Below, piece after piece: positions 9,736 to 20,663 of a stretch of 64,000 bases of DNA. The notes beneath the pieces were generated by a model, which saw nothing but the letters and a program-made list of their open reading frames with translations, searched no databases and had not been told where the DNA came from. The position numbers and the translations under genes were made by a program. Source of the DNA: Apoda limacodes. Its lineage: Eukaryota > Arthropoda > Insecta > Lepidoptera > Limacodidae. The stretch is from contig OX291544.1 in assembly GCA_946406115.1 (NCBI GenBank), positions 25,437,521 through 25,501,520 on the forward strand, in the 5' to 3' direction. Each line of letters opens with the position of its first letter. Positions within the stretch are counted from its first letter, which is position 1.

Positions 9736-12146
9736 TCGTTGTAAAATGCCAAAAAAGCCTACTTAGATTCATTCTCGTTGAGTGTTAAGTAAAGAAATAA
9801 AGTGTAAGGTGAAACTCTGACTGAATTTCATTTGAGAAAACCTTACTTCATCAAATACTTATAGTTTGTCAACAACAGGCAAAGAGGGTGTATTATCTTT
9901 TTGTTGAACTTTTATTTATATACAGAATATCGAGGAAGAACTAAATTCTTTTGACACATCAATTTTGGTCAATTTTATAGGACACGAAAATAACTGTTTT
10001 TTTTTTAATTTATATGGTTCAACAAACAGTGTTTGAGTCTTATAAAATAAAGAGTTATACAATAATTTTGTGAAACAGAAAATTTTGTTTCATTTTATAC
10101 TGTATCGTAAACTTATGTTCCGAAAGATGTTTGTCATAATTTTTTTTTATTTATTTATGTAGATAGAATACTTTTCGATAACTTAATATTTCTCGTGTAT
10201 TTGTTTAACCTTGTATATATTTAGAGAGGCTAACCGATAGATATATAAGGGAAGGTCCACTAACATGCATACCATTGGACCGCCGACAACATGCTTCTAG
10301 AGATCAAGAGAATCAGCCCTACACGCTGTGGTAGGAGCTATAGAAACTGCCCTCTCTGATAAGTTTGTGGCGGAGCCATACATTCTGTAAAGAAAAATAA
10401 ATAAATATATAATTAAAATAAAATATAAAATAAAAGTTAATAAAAGTAAATAAAATATTCAAATAATATTCTAATGTAACTTACCAAGTTGATGACATCG
10501 ACGACAAGTCGTGACGGCGGAGATGGATACGTGCAGCATGGAAGTAACGCACAATAATGTTGTCATCTATTGATTACGCTTACCGCGGGGTTATCACCAA
10601 TCTTGCGGGAGCAGAGCAAGAGCCTAATATTTCGCAATAATCGCTGTCAAACACCAATTTCGAATTATGAAGCAGCGGTCGCGTTGTAAGTAGCAATTAG
10701 TCGACGCTAGCGCCTCTATCAGGCGATTTAGGAGTTAAAAATGCATTTTCAATCGCTACGCGTCATAGAAAGCTTCAAAATCGGAATTATGAATGACAAC
10801 AATCACGTTTAGCGAGCGGTTAGCAAGCCATATGAACTGTCAAATTTGCGTTTACCTTTTTAATGGCTGCGAACTGATCGCTTTCTGATTGCAAAGCTAA
10901 TATCAAATTAATTAAAGAATTTAGACATTTTTAAAACATTGATTGTTAAATCAGATATCCGCAAGAAATGAATCAAAGTTAAGTAACACAACAGAAACCA
11001 GTGTGCGAGGTCAGAATACTCTTTGTCGTACCTAATACAATTTTCTGTTTAAACTAGTGTTTTGGTTAATTTTGTGTGTGTTTGAGAATTTTAACTCGCT
11101 AATAATAGTGAAAAGAATACCAGAGACATTGACTGTGCTGGTTTAAAACCCAAAATTGCCTACAAAATACTACCTACTATTAAAGAATCTAGGAAGTTGA
11201 CAACATAAGATTACTAAAATCGAAGAAAATTTTATGTATTTAACGGCAAGATACTGGGACCTACTTATTCATTACACCATAAATGAAGTAGGAAAACTTG
11301 CAGTTAAAACCTATAACCTAAAATATACCAAACAATTGAAGTGGTATTTGTTTGAATTGCGATACCTAACTACCCTTTCTTTTATGTTTGGTCAGTTTTC
11401 TGCAAGTATAGGTACCTACCCAACTCTTACAACAATAGTATTTAATCATTAAGGCAACTCAATTAAAAAAACAACTTTAAGAATATTACTGTAAACATAG
11501 GTCATCAAAGTGAATTAGAAGAAATCTACCAATTTATATATAATTCTATAAGGCAGAGAGCAAATACTGCCCTACAGCATAGCTTAAAGTGTAAAAGTTT
11601 GCTTAAACACAATATTGCAATGAAAAAGTAGTTTTGGAACAAACTTAATCAGCTGATTATTACTCAACAGAATAATCATTATAAAATATTTGTTGGTCAA
11701 TTCTAATAATAATCTGTGTGTGCCAAATTTCATTTCATCATTGTCTCTAACTTAAACATATTATATAAAGCATTAGTAGGATTACTTCCATTACTCTTTT
11801 CAAATCCTAGAATATACTGCTTAGCTCCAGGACCTACTTATTATAACTTACTGTTTACCTTAATATCATATTGTTTGTGGCTAATTTTATAAATTATTTT
11901 GCAGATAATATGCTGAAGATATATTACAAGGTTGATATACCTTTGCTGTCATGATAGTAAAATGGAATTAACACCTGAATTTGTGAATACTAATAAATTA
12001 TAAATAAACAAATAAGAAAAGACAAAGTGTAGTCAGCAGTACTATCTATATATTCATAAATAAATGTTACACACATGGAATGAAATATAATTGTTACCAT
12101 AATACAACATAATAAAATAAACTATAAAAACAAACCCGCATTTTTT
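9736..12146. other. Intergenic DNA with unclassified GC-richer patches
   Basis: No gene recognised. Two patches stand out from the AT-rich background, 10,250-10,385 and 10,490-10,900, and could be eroded transposon pieces, but I found neither terminal repeats nor a readable protein in them. The 72-codon open frame at 11,234-11,452 has no domain. Confidence 0.4.
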
Positions 12147-12262
12147 GTTATACCACTAAGGTGCTAAACAAGCTTGCAGTCCGATCCGATCAGGCGATAG
12201 TAAACGGTCACCACAGAATATGGACATGTGCAACAACTAGTGCATCACTTGTAATAAAACTA
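12147..12262 (-). mobile_element. 5'-truncated 3' end of the 44-kb LINE family, old copy
   Basis: Minus-strand reading gives the family's terminal ACCTTAGTGGTATAACAAAA box and the ACCGTTTAC..ATCAGG region, with many differences. It is the most diverged tail of this family in the window. Confidence 0.55.
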
Positions 12263-14757
12263 TTGCCCTATCACTAACCAACAACTTATTTACAAACAAA
12301 AGTTCATAATTGTTAGTTGATGATGACTTAAAGAGTGTATAAACAAACCATACACTTAATATAATGAATACAAAAGTTTTTGTTGTGTAACCACATCTAG
12401 AACTTATAAGTGCTCAGGTTAAATTTTAAGTGTAGGAAATCAATATTCAAAGATGGCAGTCAACACTAACTTCTACAATAGATGATGGCCTTCAGTAAAA
12501 AGCAAGCCTTACTCTAGCTGCTAGATCATCTTCAACCATGATAAACTTTTGTCAACCAGCTGCAGCTTTCGCCAAGTGTATAAGGTCAAAAGTGCGAAAT
12601 TTTATGAAACTGTAACTAGTGCTCAGGACTGTTCACCTCATAAGCTCAAAACTGCTCTGCAGGCAATAGAAAGTGCAACACTTGGAGATCCGTTACAGAG
12701 TAATAAGAGTGATCGTAGAACTTATTAACAAAGGAGAAAGAAGGTTCTTGATTAGAGACCGTAGGCATAAGAATAATGAAAACTTCTTCATTCCCATGCC
12801 ACCATCAATTGTAGAACCCAAATGGTAGAACCAGGTGGCCTAACAACCTAGAGGTTTGTCCTAGATGAATTAAAGTGGTACAGATGGATTTGTTTAAGAA
12901 ATACATGAGATACGCCTATGTCTAGCAGTGTTTGTAAGGCTGATATGTTAAGGAAATCATCAAATTGTTTAGCAGTTCACTTAAATGATATGCCTAAGAC
13001 ATTTTGTTAATGATAGATCAGTTATGAAATGATAGGTTTTAGTTAAATAATAGCCCAAAATAAATTGAGAAGAATTTTAATTAAAATTTTTATTACATTA
13101 TTTCAATTCTTGTACTTAATCTAATTCTACTGTGGTATCCCGCTTCAATATTCGATCCATTTAAAGCAGCGATGATCCTTTGTTGATGTTGAAGACTTTT
13201 GCTAATAGTGCGCCTACAGTTCACTTTCTTAAACAAGCTTAAGATATTTCCAAGATAACTGAAACAATATAAAAAACATTACTTCACTGGTTGTGACAGT
13301 GACAGGCAACCTGAAATAAAACATTAACATCATCTCTTTAATACTGAAACAAGAAAACTTAGAAGATATCGGTGAATTGATTTTTAAAAAATTTCTTAGT
13401 ACTGACTTTTTGTATTCAGACCTAAAATATGCATTACGCATCATACTCAGCAACATAAACCATTCTTTACTGGATATATTACATAATGAAGTATCTTTTA
13501 AGTGTGGGCAAGATATTAAAAGATACAATTTTAATACCTATTATTCAGCACTATTATTCTCAAGACTTGTCAATCAAATAAGTGGAACTATACATATATT
13601 AGGTTTAATCAAACTTAAGTTATGATAAATATTTTGGCATCATATTTAATAGGTCCGTCCCTGTACGAAGAATCATGTTATGTGAGTACTTCAGATGAGT
13701 AGCTCTCAATGCTTAGTATACAATTTCAGTATAAAACTGCCATTAGATAAACAGCAGTATAGAGACAGGCTTATTTTAATTCTACAAAATCATGAGATTA
13801 CCTATTTATCACTTGTATTAGCAGCGTATGTAGGGATCTAGAGTAGGTATTGGCTTTAAAGCGTGACTATAACTAAGATTTTTTTACATACCTTCGATTG
13901 GAATTATTGTTGTCCAGAGTATATAAGCCTTCAGGTACGACGTGGTTTTGGAAGATGCCACAAAGATTACGTTTTTAGGTTGAAAGAATAACACCTGCTA
14001 CATCTACTACAACACCAACCTTCCTCATGGATTTCGTAATTGTTTTCTTTGTAGGTACTAGGTAAAGAAAAAGTAAAACAAGACGACGAATCAATGTGCC
14101 TTTTTATTTTACGGCACAGTTTCAGGAAATTACTTTTGAATTTCTATATAACCTTATTTTAAATATTTCAATTTTAAGGTAAACAAAGCAGTGTTGCATA
14201 TAAAAAATTTCATAATACCCCAAAATGTAAAATATAAAATGTATTGTTTCTAAAGACTATCTACAATATTAATATGTAATATTGTTTGTTTTTGACAGTC
14301 ATTTAAAAAAAGAAAATTAAATATCAAGTTTCTCAAAATATGAAGTTCTTTTAGTTTTATTAATAAAAAAATATGTGTAAAACGATCATAACAGTTTACA
14401 AATTCCAACATTAAAGGGCAAAATCAAAAAGAAGCAACGCTGACAACATTTTTAGTTAATACCGCTACTGCCTAATAGATGGTGCTAGTTCTGTACTCTA
14501 TAGTAAATCTGTGTTCAAACATTTAATATGATGGATAGATAGGTGACGTAACAGTAGAGCTGGGAAATACGATTTTGTGTACGACAGAAAGAGATAGTGC
14601 GATACTTCAACAAAATATTGTCAATTTTGGAACAAAGCTCATCGCTGAGCGTTTTCGTAGCCGCCAGTACGCGATTTCCGTACATAATTCGATGTCCAGA
14701 GCAATACCGCAAACTGCTTGCGCGGGCACCGCGCCCTAACAATTTCTTGCTAACTCA
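12263..14757. other. Intergenic DNA, no gene recognised
   Basis: 12,430-13,060 looks less AT-rich and could be an old processed pseudogene or transposon piece: short readable segments in different frames are separated by stops, but none matches a family I know. Two overlapping open frames on opposite strands at 13,229-13,625 (99 and 82 codons) have unusual amino-acid composition and no domain. 14,500-14,755 is again GC-richer and unclassified. Confidence 0.4.
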
Positions 14758-14758
14758 T

Positions 14759-15090
14759 TGTTAATAAGGCAGCCGGTCAGACAGTACACCGGCGCGTGCG
14801 CATAGCAACTCGCGGCGCGTGCCTCAGTCGTGTTCTCGCAGCCTCGACGCGCGGTGTACAGCTAATCGCTTACTAGCCTATTTGCTCAGTGTATCAATTT
14901 GCATTTGCATTGTTCGCTATAGACTTTGTTATCTATCTGTACTTTCCTATTTCTTCTTGTGACTGTTTATTCTACATACTATGTTGCTTGTGCTTCGCTT
15001 AAATAAAAACATGTGAAGTGTAGCTTGTGTTTCTTCACTGACTGTATCCACTGGATTTACCTACTTCTGATACAAGATAAGTAGACAACA
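14759..15090 (+). mobile_element. Candidate solo or partial LTR
   Basis: The sequence begins TGTTAATAAGGC and ends TAGACAACA, giving the TGTT...AACA inverted ends usual for LTRs. The left third is GC-rich, followed by an AT-richer part with an AATAAA polyadenylation signal at about 15,002. Flanking five-base duplications do not match (CTCAT versus ACTAC), so it is not a clean solo LTR. It lies close to, but oriented opposite to, the Copia relic at 15.8-16.7 kb. It may instead be an unrelated promoter-like fragment. Confidence 0.35.
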
Positions 15091-15116
15091 ACTACCTAAA
15101 AGTTAATAACACTAGG

Positions 15117-15826
15117 CGCTTTCAGGCCGAATGTGTCGGGATTACCCGAGCTGCAACAGCGGTCCTGTCTAGAGACATAAGCGATTCATCGATAAGCATC
15201 ATCTCCGACAGTGCCGCTGTGCTACTAGCTCTCAATAACAACCGCATCAACAGTGGACTAATCCTGGAATGTAACTGTGAACTGCAAAAAATTGCATTGA
15301 AGAACCGGGTTACTCTTCAATGGATACGTGGTCATAGTGGGTCTCTAGGCAATGATGCGGCAGATCAGTTGGCAAAGAGAGGATCGGGCACTAAAATATT
15401 GGGACCCGAACCAATCATACCGATACCTTTTACACAACTCAAAACGTGGTTACGTGACAGAACCTTACAACTACACAACAAACAGTGGGCAGAGCAAACG
15501 GACTGCAGACAAACCAAGAATGTTTTCACATCCTTGGACGCTAGTCTATCGCACAAGCTGTTACAATTAAGTAGGAAAATCTTACGCTTCATAGTTGGCA
15601 TAATAACAGGTCACTGATCAAACACTTTTTCAATATCGGCGTTACCGACAGTCCTCCATGCAGGGGCTGGAAGCCGAGGAGACACCTTCTCACGTGGTTC
15701 TACACTGCAAAAGCGTGACCGACCAACGGACAAGGCTCCTTAAGAATCCACAAACCATGAGAGAGGCGCTGACTAACATCAGATGCTTCCTTGATTTCTG
15801 GACGGAGCTGGGATGGTATGAGTAAC
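15117..15826 (+). pseudogene. I/Ingi-type LINE ORF2 end: RNase H and zinc knuckle
   Basis: The reading frame from 15,117 to 15,617 encodes the RNase H domain found in I-superfamily (I, Ingi/Vingi-type) non-LTR retrotransposons. It shows an FQAE start (15,120), an 'ISDSAAVLLAL' segment, 'LQWIRGHSGSLGNDAADQLA' (15,320-15,378) with the active-site His and Asp, then a C-terminal stretch to the stop at 15,615-15,617. Beyond the stop, other frames continue the usual C-terminal Cys-rich knuckle ('EEETPSHVVLHC', about 15,680-15,715) and the end 'FLDFWTELGWYE' at about 15,800-15,826, so a frameshift has broken it. The endonuclease and RT parts are absent. The left end of the 7.34-kb duplication (15,303) cuts through this domain. 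Confidence 0.75.
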
Positions 15827-16740
15827 CAATGGAACTTCGTTCGTTCTGTAACTCCATTTGATTCCGGGCAAAATGACAGAGTAGCCGGTGTTGTATACCT
15901 AGATCAACAAGATATGAGTGAAACATGTTATTTACATACTCAGTGCCGTTATCAGTCCTTAAGAACTTGATTTTGCACGAAATTTCCCTCTCCACCTAAG
16001 ACTGAAATTCTATAGATTTATGCCTTACTTCTTGATAAAATAAACAAATATCATTCTTGCGAAGTCATCTACAAAAATAAGAAAAAGACCGCAAAGGTAA
16101 GAATGTATTAATTCTAATAAATTTTTACCTTTATTATAGCCTATTGTTTTAAAATGCTTCCTATTTTGTTTGCCTTCAACACCAGCTATATAGAGGATTT
16201 GATCAAAAACCGAAAAATCAATAGCTGTGGCATTTCCTCTTCGCACTGTTTCATCGCAATACGACAGAGGTGTCCTAATCTCCGATGCCAAAGACTCTAA
16301 TTAGTTAAGTTCTCACCGATCATAGCTCGTTCTACCTTAGTTACTGGACTACGATTTTTGCCAAAACTTTGACATTGTTATGCTCGTAAGTGAACAACCA
16401 TTTTTATAAAAAAATCACGGTAATACCATCTTCTTTTAACTTGACATCGCCAAAGCCAACAGAGTATACCTTCTTGTTATCCTCTAACGTAAAATCGCTG
16501 GATTCTGACAAATTACGATAATTCTTAAGCCACTCCTTATTACAAGTCATGTGAACCAATGCTCTTAAGTCTGAGTACCAGTCTTGCTCAACGTCGATCT
16601 GCCGCCTAAAGTCGTCAAAAGACTCTTCTTGAATTTCCCTCTTTGGGCTTTATGTTTTTTTTTGATGAGGACATTCATGCTTGTGCTTAAAATTAAAGCA
16701 AATAATGTTTTGCAATTTCTTGCTCGTACTGCTAGCTAAA
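15827..16740 (-). pseudogene. Copia retrotransposon relic: Gag knuckle and integrase
   Basis: Read leftwards, the fragment starts near 16,735 with a damaged Gag zinc knuckle (CFNFKHKHECP, second Cys replaced by Phe, about 16,655-16,700). After a degraded stretch comes the integrase. 16,025-16,291 encodes a segment with 'NLLELIHSYLCG' and 'FVDDFARMIFVYFIKK', where Copia integrases have an Asp in 'IHSDLCG'; here it is Tyr, so the first catalytic Asp is lost. 15,690-15,995 contains 'FLRTDNGTEYVN' with the second Asp, and 'NQMELQNE', the rest of the catalytic triad region, after an internal loss. The protease, RT and LTRs are not visible. It is dead. It abuts the LINE tail at 15,826. Confidence 0.75.
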
Positions 16741-17139
16741 GCTAATTCTCTGGACGCACGCTTTTCACTTTCATTAATCAGTTTTGATTTTATCAACTCC
16801 GCCCCGACGTTATTTCAATACTTAAACTTTCCAATCCCATAAACAAAATTATTGTATTTTTAGTATATTTCATTTACTGGCATATTAAAACAATAGACTT
16901 AAACAATTTATATGTGGCAAATAGAATATAGAAATACTACATACCAGCCAGGAACGAATATACATCAGCAAATTTTTACAAGTTACACTAAGCCAAACTT
17001 TACTGAAGAAGATTCGTTTTCTAAACAGATTGGGTGGGGGAGAGGGGAACAACCTATATTTTAAGAGTTATTATACACATACAGCTAGATCTGCGTATAG
17101 GCTTATTAGTTCTACAGCATAGAATGATAAATCAACTTA

Positions 17140-17310
17140 CGAACAAAGCTACTGCCCGAATAATATATTTCAGGTACTTCCATCGTGAGCGGTATTATAC
17201 TATATGACACGCAGCTGATATCCAAACAATCTTTGTGCTGCAGAAGAGGGCTGTTCGAGCAATTGACAATCTGTTCCATGGACACATTGTTTAATTGGAC
17301 AATTAGATAG
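17140..17310 (+). pseudogene. LINE reverse-transcriptase C-terminal scrap
   Basis: In one frame the sequence reads 'YFHRERYYTI' (stop) 'HAADIQTIFVLQKRAVRAID', which is the segment shortly after the RT palm in many insect LINE proteins (usually FHS.M.YGI..WG...D...IF.LQKRAVRAI). Stops and divergence show it is an old fragment. The clade cannot be fixed. Confidence 0.6.
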
Positions 17311-18237
17311 ATTTATTATATAGATATGGATTAGATAAATTTAAGGAAATCAAGGTTCGAACCGTACCATCTCAGTATATATTAGATAATTTAAGCCACT
17401 GCCACAGTTGTTGCAAAAATTAATGCTCTTGCCCGCTTAGAGAATATTTTAAACATTTTTTTTCCGTCTCTACTTTACAAATAAATAACTATTACAATAT
17501 AATTTAAAATAAAATCTTCATTTATATTACTTCATCCAAACCTTAGGTCCTTAGGTTTAGGTAACGTAAACAAAATTCAGTTGTGACCTCAATGAGCTTA
17601 ATAAAGTTTTACGACTGACCCTTCTCAAAAGATTTAAAAGTAAAAGTAACTTTTACAGTTAGTGATTATCATTATTTCTATAACTTACACGAAAGTGTAA
17701 GAGTTTACAATTTTATATATTTCAATACCTACGTAGGGGTTTATAACACTACTCGAATCTGTATTTAAATACTGTCAACTTAGTGATGCTGCATTAAAAA
17801 TAAACGTGTAAAATTTGTTAATGATGAACTTTTATTTTATCCTAGACTTTAAAAATGCCTTTTTAACGTTGTCATCTAAAACACAAGAAATATACAAACA
17901 TTTTTATAACAGGTACACAAAAATTTCGAATAATGTCAGAGGCTGAACGACAACGGCTGAAAGTTTTAATTAAATGCTGTGACAACTGTGAAACTTATTG
18001 CAATCGTTACTGCTTTTATTAACGTAGTTCTGACATAGTAAATTACAGTTATAATAGAAAGCGAGCTTAATAGCGCATACAAAAACACGTTCTGTATTTT
18101 TGATATACCTACTGTAAACAAAGGGGGACCCACCCCCCTTATAACGGAGCGTATACCAGGAAAAATAAACAAATTATAAAAAAAAAAGGTGTACGTATAA
18201 TTAGGGTAAAATAATAGTGATTATTCATCCTACTAAT
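17311..18237. other. Non-coding AT-rich part of duplication copy 1
   Basis: No recognisable feature. The open frames on the minus strand at 17,966-18,447 have no domain, and the second of them overlaps the Helitron that follows. Confidence 0.5.
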
Positions 18238-18454
18238 ATTATAAACGTGAAAGTTTGGATGTTTAAACGTGTACACATATAGGTTACGTCCTGGAATAGG
18301 ACAAAGGCTACTTTTTGTCCCGAAAGTTCTCGCGGGAATAACTATAATCGAGCTTAAACGAACTATAGCTACATCTATAGAAAACTTTAATAGTATAATT
18401 AAGGGGTTCCACCCTGATAAACGCAGGGCAGGCCGAGCCGCTGGCAAAATCTAA
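18238..18454 (+). mobile_element. Non-autonomous Helitron (TCCTACTAATATTATAAA type)
   Basis: The element starts TCCTACTAATATTATAAACG after an A and ends with a GC-rich block (GCAGGGCAGGCCGAGCCGCT) followed by GGCAAAAT and CTAA at 18,451-18,454, then T. This is the commonest lepidopteran Helitron type, with the central 'GGAATAGGACAAAGGCTACT' segment also conserved. At 217 bp it is non-autonomous and internally reduced. The small open frames over it on both strands are incidental. Confidence 0.75.
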
Positions 18455-19318
18455 TTATTAATAAAAAGTCACTTCCAACCACAAATTATATAATAGTATA
18501 GCTTCCAACTCAGCCAAGTACCTATCTATGTATCAAACAAAAAATATATACATTTTATATTATTTAACTTATAAAACTAGTTTAGTTTATTAATTAAATA
18601 TATAATAAAGTTTTTTCGACGTTCTTCATTCCAAAACTCCTTTACTTATCCTCGTTCGAAAACAGTAGGTTTTTTTAAGCTCTTCTTTACTATGCAAATT
18701 TTTACTCGTTATCTTCAACGCTTAAGTTATTGTTAATAGGTACGTAATAGTACATTACTGATGAGGCCGCGAAATTAAGCTTTGGCTAGATAAATAGTGT
18801 TTGACGGCCGTGCGTAGGTTAGGCCGTCAAAAATACACATCCAGCAATTGGTTCACGGCCGAGACTTGCATAGAGCTTTACTCAAAAACGCAGTAAATAG
18901 AAAACAGACATATAATAGAATAGTGGTTTAAAAGTAGAAATGTTAAAAATTAAAAATGCCGAAGATTATTTTATATTTAATGGTATGTTATTCATATTTG
19001 GGAAATTATTAAAAGAAAATTAAATTACAGATTCAAATTGAAAATGTAAAATAAGATGAAAACCTTATGAGTACCCGCGTTACTGCCTTTATTTCTTTTT
19101 AATCCATCGCCCGCAGCGTTTCTGGCAGCGGGATCGAACAACATTAGCCACTTCGATATTTCAAAAAAAGAAATAAATCTTGTAGGTACAATTTGTGCGC
19201 GAGTCGTGCTTTATAACATGCCATGCAAAGCCCTACGTATATAAAATTACTGTAGCCTTATCTGTCCTGAAAAGTGTTTTTTTTTTATCAGCAATCCAGC
19301 ATCTATGTCCTTCCCGTA

Positions 19319-19479
19319 TAGGGTTGCCAGGTCTTAAAACTGAAAAGCCGGACAGACCAGTCAGTTTATAAAATTTTAATCCTAACAAGAGCCTGACACC
19401 GGACACCGCCTAATTTGGCCGGACACGCAACCAAAAAGCCTGACTGTGTCCGACTTTACCCGGACGCCTGGCAACCCTA
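19319..19479. mobile_element. hAT-like MITE with 8-bp target duplication
   Basis: The 13-base inverted ends TAGGGTTGCCAGG (19,319-19,331) and CCTGGCAACCCTA (19,467-19,479) are perfect. The flanking octamers TTCCCGTA (19,311-19,318) and TTCCCATA (19,480-19,487) match at seven of eight positions. The 8-bp duplication and GGGTTGCCA-type ends point to the hAT superfamily. The element is 161 bp and non-coding. The open frames through its right end (19,415-19,661) are incidental. Confidence 0.8.
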
Positions 19480-19495
19480 TTCCCATATCCTTTTT

Positions 19496-19926
19496 AGGGT
19501 TCCGTCTCTCAAAAGGAAAAATAGGATCACTTCGTTGTCCGTCCGTCTGTCCGTCAGTCAAGACCCTTTTTCTCAGGAACGCGAAGAGGCATCAAGGTAA
19601 AATTTATATCAAATACTCAGGTCTATTGTCCCTTGGAGCTGTGAAAAAATCAAACTTCTAAGCCAACGCAATTCAAAGATACAGCCGTTTACGCCGCAAA
19701 TTTTTGAAACTCGCAAGGGAATCAAAACCTACAGGGTACTTCCCCTGAACTGAGAAACTTGAAATTTGGTACGAAGCAACGTCTTATAGTACAGATAAAG
19801 GAAAAAATTGCAAAAACCGTAAATTTTTAGTTAAAAATATTTTTAATAATATACAACAACATATAATAAGTTTGCACGGAACCCTCGGTGAGCGAGTCAG
19901 ACTCGCACTTAGCCGGTTTTTTTTTT
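19496..19926 (+). repeat. Complete AGGGTTCCGT...CCGGTTTTTT element
   Basis: About 430 bp from AGGGTTCCGTCTCTC through the CCGTCCGTCTGTCCGTC tract to CACGGAACCCTCGGTGAGCG, GAGTCAGACTCGCACTTAGC and CGGTTTTTTTTT. The beginning (GGGTTCCGT) and the block near the end (ACGGAACCC) are inverted copies of each other, about 10 bases. It is the only copy in the window unit showing both ends of this abundant lepidopteran repeat family (its duplicate is at 26.8 kb). No coding capacity; class uncertain. Confidence 0.7.
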
Positions 19927-20487
19927 AATGTTATTCGATCTTTTCATAGCGATTTCGAGTAAAATATATAAATACCCAAGTCAAGTTGCTCAATTATAAA
20001 GTAAAACATCAACGCAAAAACAGACGACACGCATTTATTAATGAAAAGCTATCTCGGTAATAATTTCTCTCGAAGCTGCTCTCATGCTTGAGCTGAAGTT
20101 TCAATGCGCATCTTACTGCACCCGTCAAGTAGAAGTTCAAAACTATTAAGTTAGTGCAAACGTGGCGCGCGCTCACCCAGGCTCAGAATAATTCGACAGG
20201 ATCAGCGATTCAAAAATTATTAGAAAACTTTAAGTTAAGTTATGGAAATACCGTTTTCAACTACTTGTAATGTAAAATTATTCTTTTAATAACTATTATT
20301 AATATTACTAATTTTTGTTAAGAGGGCGCAGGTATATATGCAAGAAACCTTTTTCAACAGGGTATTTTCTCAAATCTATTAAGGCCAGATTATCCAAGCG
20401 TATTAGGTATCACTGCCTGCCTCCGCGTATTCAGACGCGATGCGCAAGAGCCGCATTTATATAAACATAATGTAATTTGACTGAATG
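19927..20487. other. Non-coding part of duplication copy 1
   Basis: No recognisable feature. Confidence 0.45.
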
Positions 20488-20663
20488 GTTTTTATTAGAG
20501 TAATAGAACCCAAAACAATTTTCTTAAGAATTTTTGTTTCTTTGTCTGTTTGTTCGCGTATCTCAAAAAAACTACTGCATGAAATGCGATCAGTTTTCAA
20601 AGTTGTTTTGCTGTAGGACTAACTTAAGATCTGGGAACATGTTTCATCTTGATACTGTAAAAT
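20488..20663 (+). mobile_element. Helitron body fragment, shared with 32.6-32.8 kb
   Basis: From ACTGAATGG to CATCTTGATAC this 176-bp segment is the reverse complement of about 32,587-32,763, with roughly half a dozen substitutions. It contains TTTGTCTGTTTGTTCGCGTA followed by TCTCAAAAAAACTACTGCAT, typical of the middle of a lepidopteran Helitron. At 32.6 kb the same segment continues into a Helitron 3' end; here it stops short. Confidence 0.65.

Noticed and set aside
12430..13060. Possible processed pseudogene
   Set aside because: Short readable peptides are scattered over frames but no protein family could be recognised, so I kept it as unclassified DNA.
13229..13625. Two antisense-overlapping open frames of 99 and 82 codons
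   Set aside because: Mutually overlapping on opposite strands, no recognisable domain, AT-rich codon make-up.
17966..18447. Minus-strand frames with hydrophobic segments that look like membrane proteins
   Set aside because: The hydrophobicity comes from AT-rich sequence; the second frame runs through a Helitron, and both are simply repeated in the duplicate unit.
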